DNA of 24,039 nucleotides from a virus, in the IMG/VR virus record IMGVR_UViG_3300025137_000285, positions 1 through 24,039 of that record, one strand, 5' to 3'. Within the stretch, counting starts at the first letter, position 1. The number at the start of each line of letters is the position of its first letter. A program made the position numbers and the translations under genes. A model generated the notes under the pieces. That model searched no databases. It was not told where the DNA came from and was given only the letters and a program-made list of their open reading frames with translations. This document shows positions 15,401 through 21,241 of the stretch, one piece after another.

Positions 15401-16566
15401 CTAAAGTAGATCCTAAACCTACTCCTTCAACTCCGGGCAAAGTCGACCCTAAAAACTTTGACACAGGAGGAGGGACTCCAGGTGCGGGACAATCTATTTT
15501 TAACGCTGATGGTAGTATTAATCAAACAAGAGGCTACTCTATGGGCACTGGTAATATGATGAGCGCTGATGGTGCAATAGATTGGGCTTCTTTAGGTGTA
15601 ACTAAGGAAAGTATGGCGAAACCAACAATAACAGGTCAAGGTGCTGGAGTTGTTGGGGGCATGGCAAATGTTACAAAAGAACAACTAGCTGGTTCAGGTC
15701 TTAGCTTAACCGAATATATGAATCAAATGAACGCTACAGGAACTCGACCTGGAGAAGGTGGAGACGGTGAAGGGCTTCCAGGAGGCGAAGGCTTTTTAGA
15801 AGGATTAAAAAATGTATTTACAGGGGAAGGAAGTGAAGATGGTTTTGTAGGAAGACTTGGTACTTTCTTCCAAGGACAAGCCGAAGGGGAGGGTTTTATA
15901 GGAAAAATGTCAACTTTCTTTACTGAAGCAGCAAACCATAAAGATGGATTTGTAGGTAAGCTAAAAGATACCTTTAAAGAAAAACTGCTTGGACCTGATG
16001 GCTTTCTACAAGGATTAGGGTCTACTTTTAAAGAGAAAGGCAAGAATCTTTTAGATGGATTAGGCGGCTTTTTAGGTAAAATGAAAGATGGTTTAGGAGG
16101 ATTTTTAAGTGAGATGGGAGGAGCTCTTAAAGGTCTTTTTAGTGGCGGTGGCGGTGGCGGTGGCCTCGGAGGCTTACTAAGCACTGTAGCCGGAGCGTTT
16201 GGATTTGGGGGTGGAGGTGTAGGCGCTAGATACGGCGGTATCATGAAAGAGTATGCTACTGGAGGAATCGCAAGAGGTAGAAATGCTGGATATCCTGCTA
16301 TGCTTCATGGAACAGAGGCTGTAGTTCCTTTACCTAACGGAAATAAAATTCCTGTAGAAATGCAAGGTGGTGGAGGAAATAATATTACAAATAATATTAC
16401 AGTAAATGTAAGCAAAGAAGGTGCCTCTCAAGAAACTACTTCCTCTATGGGAGAAAGCTCAAAAGACGATGCAAAACTAGCAAATGCACTATCTTTAGCG
16501 GTACAAGAAGAACTTGTAAAACAACAAAGACCTGGCGGATTATTAAGCCAGTATGGAGCAGGCTAA
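12493..16566 (+). CDS. Tape measure protein
   Basis: The product has 1357 residues and is one of the two longest proteins wholly in the tail operon. Tape measures set tail length at about 1.5 angstrom per residue, so the tail should be near 200 nm. Features in order: basic N-terminus, hydrophobic segment at about 68-92 (VPAYAILASSVFAMSAA), an Ala-rich conserved region (about 100-215), further hydrophobic stretches at about 280-305 and 485-500, helical and coiled-coil middle (about 510-880), a Gly-rich repeat region (1099-1216), poly-Gly, and the usual end GGIARGRNAGYPAMLHGTEAVVPL (key element LHGTEAVVPL). Hydrophobic segments are thought to enter the cell membrane during DNA injection. I see no peptidase or transglycosylase motif, so cell-wall cutting may rest with the K-like protein. 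The ATG abuts the chaperone stop with AAAGG five bases before; its stop overlaps the M-like start. Confidence 0.95.
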   Translation: MAKKNRVQIDVEINGKMQKATVDAKKLRGQLDGLSGSAHSTDRRLKGASQQSANTTKNFSKMAQGITGGLVPAYAILASSVFAMSAAFNFLKNAGDLRTLQQGQVAYASATGVGLRTLTKSVQDAAGGMLTFRDAAQAASIGVAAGLSPDQLTRLGKAAKDVSIVLGRDVTDSFNRLVRGATKAEPELLDELGIILRLDDATKLYADKLGIAAGTLTTFQRQQAVTNFVLGEAERKYGAILDIVEVQPNAFAQLGKAFDDIMNKVKSLIETALSPLAETLTRFPALAVAAFGLLGASIMKSIIPGLQDFGANAKSNFEIFSSQAEIARQRAVAFNATLAKAKLDPGATSAMGDAARAGASSTLQQAGPKSAFSGKYAQVHAGDFSNISKKQVSNMIEDLEKGTGQAKLLSQSMRDSMILDLKDVQLEMKVTGNVVEVETAEATTKAKFSFKSFELSAKAAIAGIKAQMSTLAIAASRLMSAFGWISILATAGTMLYSFIKPVKELTAEEKKLAETTENLEKKLQSLGNEFTFLTDVMQHHNKEAFTLAETFTVLGNALSNLSEDEMGLNVKNFESALPVLQQISKEIDRLNTNRAAYNAKDVSQGRKPRFEMIDSSMEGIVKRAQSGVNDLSDEEAAAVGFFTTIQNAMNATENEALKNATSFKNLAAALQGVGEVSLEEAIKQFQASSKALDSITKTGVENAKKSRQLFASFMPESKFDQQVALLEAEKKAIDELTAKEGTLSAIEEERLKVIEKQVIAFKRIAVEKHKDLMMTMKINNMALASQRGATPLQKERLNTQKELLHVNRKIVAIQNNNRIVQSKINEEVKKATANGLSASEANVTAGERQLEINREKTLELALQKQALEDQLNLQFQLNEAFKAGFEAQTTKGVEGLITGEESSFGDVALESVQAGLKGMASTLAKDMSRNVSDFMFGKKALKDPENADDVLKTVYDSATGALKVVMAGAPKVDPKPTPSTPGKVDPKNFDTGGGTPGAGQSIFNADGSINQTRGYSMGTGNMMSADGAIDWASLGVTKESMAKPTITGQGAGVVGGMANVTKEQLAGSGLSLTEYMNQMNATGTRPGEGGDGEGLPGGEGFLEGLKNVFTGEGSEDGFVGRLGTFFQGQAEGEGFIGKMSTFFTEAANHKDGFVGKLKDTFKEKLLGPDGFLQGLGSTFKEKGKNLLDGLGGFLGKMKDGLGGFLSEMGGALKGLFSGGGGGGGLGGLLSTVAGAFGFGGGGVGARYGGIMKEYATGGIARGRNAGYPAMLHGTEAVVPLPNGNKIPVEMQGGGGNNITNNITVNVSKEGASQETTSSMGESSKDDAKLANALSLAVQEELVKQQRPGGLLSQYGAG
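15787..16140 (+). repeat. Degenerate 17-19-residue protein repeat in tape measure
   Basis: Residues about 1099-1216 of the tape measure hold successive units starting EGF, DGF, EGF, DGF, DGF, DGL and DGL, each followed by a hydrophobic and Lys/Gly pattern, for example DGFVGRLGTFFQGQAEG and DGFVGKLKDTFKEKLLGP. Unit length is mostly 17-19 residues, with one of 11. The DNA is diverged, so the repeat is old or selected at protein level. Confidence 0.7.
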
Positions 16567-16937
16567 TGTCATTAATTGGATTTACAACCACACTAGGACA
16601 CGACTTCACTCCAGATAAAAGCCTTACAATTAGTAATACACCTACTATAATTACGGCAAAATTTGGAGATGGCTATGAGCAGAGAGCTAGAAAAGGTATT
16701 AATAGTTTACAAGTTTCTTATGCAGTTACTTTTTCAAATAGAACTCTATCAGAGGCTCAAGAATTATCAAGGTTTTTTGAAGAGGTACTGGGAGTAACTT
16801 CTTTTGATTTTAGTTTACCTAAAACAAGTCTTAACACATACAATGTAGTAAGCGTAGTATGTGACGACTACTCTAGAACTATGGACTATAATAACTACCA
16901 TACAATAACGGCAACATTTAGAAGAGTATATAATTAA
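16566..16937 (+). CDS. Minor tail protein M-like
   Basis: The product has 123 residues, close to lambda gpM. Recognisable elements are AKFGDGYEQRARKGIN (about 31-46), a conserved block of this family, and the ending ITATFRRVYN. Lambda gpM is a tail-tip component added with L and needed to complete the tip complex on which the tube grows. Its start overlaps the tape measure stop (TAATG) and its own stop overlaps the L-like start in the same way, so M and L are translationally coupled. Nothing unusual is seen, in contrast to the greatly enlarged L-like neighbour. Confidence 0.92.
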   Translation: MSLIGFTTTLGHDFTPDKSLTISNTPTIITAKFGDGYEQRARKGINSLQVSYAVTFSNRTLSEAQELSRFFEEVLGVTSFDFSLPKTSLNTYNVVSVVCDDYSRTMDYNNYHTITATFRRVYN

Positions 16938-19900
16938 TGCCAACTAGAATAAATAGAACTCAAGAAATAGATAATTCTTTGCAGAAACAAGAGCTAGAGG
17001 CTCTTGTAAATCTTTTTGCAATTTATTTACCAAACCCCTCTTCTGTGGGTAGCTGGCTTGCTGAGCCAACATACACCTTAACTGCGGTTGATGTCTCACA
17101 ATCACATCTTGCATATTCCGTGCCTAATGCGAACTTCTCTGATCCCACAAAAAAACCCTTTAATTTTATAATAAAAGGTAAAAAATATCAGTTTGATCCA
17201 ATACCTATTGAAATAGATGGTATAGAGTATACTTCTGAAAGTGCTATGCCGCACCCAATGGTAACAATAGGTAATATAAACTTACCTGGGTGGAAGCCAG
17301 AATCTTTATTAGGAGCTAAATTTCAGTATATACAAACTTTTCAAAAATATGTTAATACTGATACTTCTTTGCCAGTACAAACTTTTATTATAGACTCAAT
17401 AAAAGAAGAAACTTTTTCATATATTCAATATGAACTAGTTGCTCCCTATGATTTGCAAGACGTAAAGTTACCTAGAAGAAGAATAGTAGGGGGACAGTGC
17501 CCTTGGATATATAAAGGAGCCTCAGAAAAATCTGGAAGACATAATTTTATAGCTACAGATGCTATTAGAGGGGGCTGCAACTGGCCTGATGATAATATTT
17601 ATGTAACAGGAGGCCAGGGGAGGGCTTCTTTACTATTTATGAATTCAAACGATGAATATGTAGTTGATGCAAGATTAATACCTTTAGCTACTAGAAATTA
17701 CGCAGAAAAACCGGCAGACCAAGGTATTACTGCCGGACAATATTTTTATACTATTTCTTCGTCTTACAAGTTAGACAGTCAAGGACTAAAAGACCCTAAT
17801 TTAAGCATAGTATACCAATACTGGCAGGCTATGAAAACTGTTACTTTTGATCAACCAGTAGACGAACCTTCTGCAGATAGCCCTTTCTGGAGACAAGTAA
17901 GAGTATATAAACCTTACAATTATACTAATACTTATTGTGCATATTCTGACTCTCGTTTTAATGATTACGTTAGTCTTTCGCAGGGAGGTACTACAGTAAA
18001 TAATGCAGGATTAGCCAGTCTTGTAGAAGGTTATGAATTTGTAGAGCCAGAACCCATTAATGAGATAATACCATTAGATAGTTTTTCGGAAGTATTAGAC
18101 AACGCAGGAGGAAAAGCTTTAAGGTTAGCTATAGACCCTGGTACATCTTTGGAGATATTAGCTAATTACATAGCCGATGTAGAATATTCAACAGATGATA
18201 TGGGAGCTTATATAAATACTAGAACTAACACAGCTGTGGGCTCTTTTGCAGCTCAACCTGGTACTGACCAAACTTGGTTAAATTTAGTCGCCCCTATTTA
18301 TAATTCAGGACTTTTATATAGTAAACAAAATATTCAAGGTTGGGGAATGGCACCAGGACAAGTTGTTCTTGTAGATGAGACAAACTTAAATCCTGCATAT
18401 AATTCTATTAAAGCAGGAACTGATTATTCTTTATGGATAGGTCTTGGAGCCAATACAGTTGAAGAAACTAATGGATTAAGTGGGTTTTTAAGTCCAGAAG
18501 GAGAGTTTTTGTCTTTGTGGATGCATACAAAAAATGAAAATACACAAACTCAAAAACAAATTTATCAAGTAAAGAACAAAACTCTTGACCCAAATAAACT
18601 ATCTAGACTTCAGCACGGACCCTTTCCTCCTAGAGATACTAGGAGCTTTAATTATGAAAACTGGAATGCTGGAGATCAGTGTAGTAAAACTTTAGATGCG
18701 TGCGTTCTTAGATTTCAATCAGCAGCTTTAGCGGTGGAAGAAGACGAGTCAGTTAATACTAATTTTGATTGGAATATGACACCTAGATACTCTGATGATG
18801 CATCAGGAATTAGAAATATATATTATATGGCAACTCTTACGCCAAGCTACGACTTTAGCCGAGGGGCCGAAGGGCAGAGCGGAGTCGACCTCCTAGGAAG
18901 GAGTCCTGTAGTAAGATATCTTAGATGTGACGATGATGTTTTATATAATAGCTTACCTGATGAAGGTTTTGTAAATGTCGAGATGTACATAGATGGACAA
19001 TATAGAACTAATTATCCTTACTATAAGCATAATAAAACAGGGCAAGATAATTATTTAGATGATGGAAATGATGTAAGTTTTTCTGGTAGTAAGACAGGAA
19101 GCGAGTATACAGGAGCAATGGGCCATAAATTAAGCCCTAGATTAAATCTTCCAGACATGGCCGATAAGGGTTTTGGAGATTATTACTATATTAAACTAGC
19201 TCCTCAAGAAGACTCAACTTCTCCGGGTACTTTTACTCCTGGTTGGGCAACTTTTACTGAAGGGGCGGAAGTTACTACGGCATCAGGAAGAGAGGTGTTA
19301 TTTCACCCTGACCGAAGTATAAGGAGTGGTGGCAACCGAAAGTTAGGCATTGGCGTTGACGGCTCTTCATATAATTTTACGTTTAAATGGTCTGGGTCTG
19401 AAAACCCGGCACAGGGGGGCACTCCTTCACAGCCTCACGGTCTAATAATGGCTGATATAGACGTACTTGGCGTTGAAAATGAAGGGGCAGTAAATGGTTT
19501 ATTTCTAATTAGTATGGCGGGCCTAGAAGCAGAAACTGCTCCTTTTGAAATCGATCGATTTGATAATATGACAGAGGGCGGTATGGGAATGAGCCCTCGA
19601 GGCTATCTTGGCGACATAGGAGTGCCTGATGTGACTATAACAGCCAGTGGCAGTGGCGAAGGCGTTGGCACCTTTCTAACAGGTACAAAAAATAATGCAG
19701 TGGCACATGGGGGCGCATCTTCGGGGTGGACTGTGGGCTCTAGGTCTTGGACTCAACCTGTATTAAGAGATAAAGACGATAATGCTATAGCAAACGGAAC
19801 TATAGACCCAAGTACAGGACAAACATATAAATTTAGATTTTCTAATTTTACTAATTTAGGTAATACTCCGTTAAGCCCAGTTTTACAATCACAAATTGCT

Positions 19901-19942
19901 CTACCTTTTGGAGGTTTTCCAGGCTCAAGGAGGTTCAAGTAA
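16937..19942 (+). CDS. Minor tail protein L-like, greatly enlarged by two insertions
   Basis: The product has 1001 residues; lambda gpL has about 230. Residues 1-220 follow gpL: LEALVNLFAIYL, IEIDGIEYTSESAMPHPMVTIGN, LVAPYDLQDVKLPRRR, then QCPWIYKG (C188) and GGCNWP (C214). The third and fourth signature cysteines, usually some tens of residues on, lie at DQCSKTLDACVLRF (C582, C589), and the family's terminal FGGFPG motif is at 991-996, at the very end. Lambda gpL binds an iron-sulphur cluster through four cysteines; all four positions seem kept here, with C582-C589 at the seven-residue spacing I recall for lambda. About 365 residues lie between the cysteine pairs and about 390 between RF592 and FGGFPG. 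The second insertion is much GC-richer than the rest. AAGGAGG near the 3' end serves the next gene. Insertion functions are unknown; surface-exposed binding domains at the tail tip are likely. Confidence 0.88.
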   Translation: MPTRINRTQEIDNSLQKQELEALVNLFAIYLPNPSSVGSWLAEPTYTLTAVDVSQSHLAYSVPNANFSDPTKKPFNFIIKGKKYQFDPIPIEIDGIEYTSESAMPHPMVTIGNINLPGWKPESLLGAKFQYIQTFQKYVNTDTSLPVQTFIIDSIKEETFSYIQYELVAPYDLQDVKLPRRRIVGGQCPWIYKGASEKSGRHNFIATDAIRGGCNWPDDNIYVTGGQGRASLLFMNSNDEYVVDARLIPLATRNYAEKPADQGITAGQYFYTISSSYKLDSQGLKDPNLSIVYQYWQAMKTVTFDQPVDEPSADSPFWRQVRVYKPYNYTNTYCAYSDSRFNDYVSLSQGGTTVNNAGLASLVEGYEFVEPEPINEIIPLDSFSEVLDNAGGKALRLAIDPGTSLEILANYIADVEYSTDDMGAYINTRTNTAVGSFAAQPGTDQTWLNLVAPIYNSGLLYSKQNIQGWGMAPGQVVLVDETNLNPAYNSIKAGTDYSLWIGLGANTVEETNGLSGFLSPEGEFLSLWMHTKNENTQTQKQIYQVKNKTLDPNKLSRLQHGPFPPRDTRSFNYENWNAGDQCSKTLDACVLRFQSAALAVEEDESVNTNFDWNMTPRYSDDASGIRNIYYMATLTPSYDFSRGAEGQSGVDLLGRSPVVRYLRCDDDVLYNSLPDEGFVNVEMYIDGQYRTNYPYYKHNKTGQDNYLDDGNDVSFSGSKTGSEYTGAMGHKLSPRLNLPDMADKGFGDYYYIKLAPQEDSTSPGTFTPGWATFTEGAEVTTASGREVLFHPDRSIRSGGNRKLGIGVDGSSYNFTFKWSGSENPAQGGTPSQPHGLIMADIDVLGVENEGAVNGLFLISMAGLEAETAPFEIDRFDNMTEGGMGMSPRGYLGDIGVPDVTITASGSGEGVGTFLTGTKNNAVAHGGASSGWTVGSRSWTQPVLRDKDDNAIANGTIDPSTGQTYKFRFSNFTNLGNTPLSPVLQSQIALPFGGFPGSRRFK
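19201..19740. other. GC-rich island inside the L-like gene
   Basis: Hand counting gives about 48% GC over 19201-19740, up to 55-58% in single 60-base lines, against about 22% at 17161-17220 and 33% at 18901-18960 in the same gene. A smaller rich patch lies near 18841-18900. Codons such as GGC, GCC and GTC become common. It covers much of the second insertion, suggesting acquisition from a different source. Confidence 0.65.
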
Positions 19943-19944
19943 TG
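19927..19944 (+). promoter_or_regulatory. Strong ribosome binding site for the K-like gene
   Basis: AAGGAGG at 19927-19933 lies eight bases before ATG 19942 and is formed by the last codons of the L-like gene (S-R-R-F-K end). It fixes the start of the K-like gene and, with the TAATG overlap, gives both coupled and independent initiation. Confidence 0.85.
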
Positions 19945-20637
19945 GATAATGAAATACTAAAATATTGTTTTGAAAAATACCCTGAAGAAGCTTGTGGAGT
20001 AGTATTGAATCAAAAAGGTACTTTAAAATGGATTCCTTGCGAAAATGTAGCAGAGGATAAAGAAAATAGTTTTAAAATTTCTGCAGTAGACTATGCATCT
20101 CTTTCTTTACAAGGAGATATTTATGCCATAGTACACAGTCATCCAGATGAAAGTTGCGAGCCTAGTGAAAAAGACAAAAAAGCGAGCGAACATTTAAAAG
20201 TTCCATATCATATATACTCTATACCAAGCGGAGAAAAACATGTATATACTCCTAGTGTTTCTATAGAGCCTTACATAGCAAGAGTTTATGACTTTGGTGT
20301 AACAGATTGTTGGACTTTAGTAAGAGATTACTATTTACAAGAGTTTAAGTATACACTACCTATGATAGAATTTGATGAAGAATTCTATGATAAAGGAATA
20401 GACTATTTTGGAAATAATATGGAAGCATGGGGAGGCTTTGAAGTAGATACTCCTCAAATTGGAGATGTAGTTCTATTTAAAATAATGAATGATATAGAAA
20501 ACCATTGTGGGGTTTATATAGGGGAAGGAAAGTATATTCATCACATGAGAGACAGGCTCTCTTGTACAGATAGTATTTACTCTGGCTGGGGTAAATATAT
20601 TACGAGGTATATAAGATGCAAAAAGTTGTTCTCGTAG
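19942..20637 (+). CDS. Tail tip assembly protein K-like: JAB/MPN plus NlpC/P60 peptidases
   Basis: The product has 231 residues with two hydrolase domains in the order known for lambda gpK. Residues about 1-105 are a JAB/MPN metalloprotease: E16 in PEEACGVV and HSHPDESCEPSEKD, giving H65, H67, S75 and D78 of the JAMM zinc site. Residues about 115-231 are an NlpC/P60 cysteine peptidase: DCWTLVRDYY with C123 and HCGVYIGEGKYIHH with H188. All key residues are present, so both domains look active. The NlpC/P60 domain could cut peptidoglycan during entry; the JAB domain may process a tail protein, though its substrate is not established. It sits between the L- and I-like genes as in lambda. Its last 22 bases overlap the next gene in another frame. 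Confidence 0.95.
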   Translation: MDNEILKYCFEKYPEEACGVVLNQKGTLKWIPCENVAEDKENSFKISAVDYASLSLQGDIYAIVHSHPDESCEPSEKDKKASEHLKVPYHIYSIPSGEKHVYTPSVSIEPYIARVYDFGVTDCWTLVRDYYLQEFKYTLPMIEFDEEFYDKGIDYFGNNMEAWGGFEVDTPQIGDVVLFKIMNDIENHCGVYIGEGKYIHHMRDRLSCTDSIYSGWGKYITRYIRCKKLFS

Positions 20638-21239
20638 GAGACTTAGCACAGTTTGGAGAAGTTTGGCATACTGAATGTAAAGACATTGCAAGTATATTTA
20701 AACTCATCTCCTGTCAGACTCCTGGATTTCGTAAATATCTTATAGATGCTGATGAAGCAGGTTTAGATGTAGAAATAGTAAAAGGGGGAGAACTTTTAGT
20801 TGACCCAAGAGAGATTCTCATGCAGATAGGGTCTGAGGATATTGTAATAACCTTGTGTCCTTCAGGAGGTAAAAGTAAATTTTTGCGCATCGTATTTGCT
20901 GTAGCTTTGTACTTTACTCCTTTAGGTCCTTTTACTGCAATCGCTCAAGGTATCGCAATTAATTTGGGTCTAAGTGTAATATCAGAAATGCTAGCTCCCG
21001 GCCCTGAGACTCAACAACAAAGAAATCAAATTGATGGAGAAGAAGTAGGAGACAGACTATTTAATGGACCAGTAAATGTAAGTAAAAATGGAACAGTAAT
21101 ACCTTTATTGTATGGAGAACTTATAGTAGGGGGCGCTGCAATAAGTGCAGAATTTTTCCAAGTGAGGGACAACGCTGCAGAAAATACATTTATAGATTCA
21201 TCTATTCAAGATTCAACAGTAAGGTTATATGGAAACTAA
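20616..21239 (+). CDS. Tail tip assembly protein I-like
   Basis: The product has 207 residues. The N-terminal 80 residues form an alpha/beta domain (VVLVGDLAQFGEVW, GFRKYLIDADEAGLDVEI), followed by a long hydrophobic region at about 88-127 (FLRIVFAVALYFTPLGPFT, then AIAQGIAINLGLSVI), a polar linker, and NGPVNVSKNGTVIPLLYGEL (about 150-169; key element GTVIPLLYGEL). This is the layout of lambda gpI, required for tail-tip assembly but not detected in the finished lambda tail. The hydrophobic segment could be a membrane or assembly element. It starts inside the K-like gene, and the J-like ATG follows its stop after two bases. The call rests on motif and place. Confidence 0.9.
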   Translation: MQKVVLVGDLAQFGEVWHTECKDIASIFKLISCQTPGFRKYLIDADEAGLDVEIVKGGELLVDPREILMQIGSEDIVITLCPSGGKSKFLRIVFAVALYFTPLGPFTAIAQGIAINLGLSVISEMLAPGPETQQQRNQIDGEEVGDRLFNGPVNVSKNGTVIPLLYGELIVGGAAISAEFFQVRDNAAENTFIDSSIQDSTVRLYGN

Positions 21240-21241
21240 TA

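Noticed and set aside
15723-16244. A 173-codon proline-rich frame on the minus strand
   Set aside because: It is the antisense of Gly-rich tape measure codons; proline runs are the complement of GGN codons. It has no supporting neighbours on that strand.
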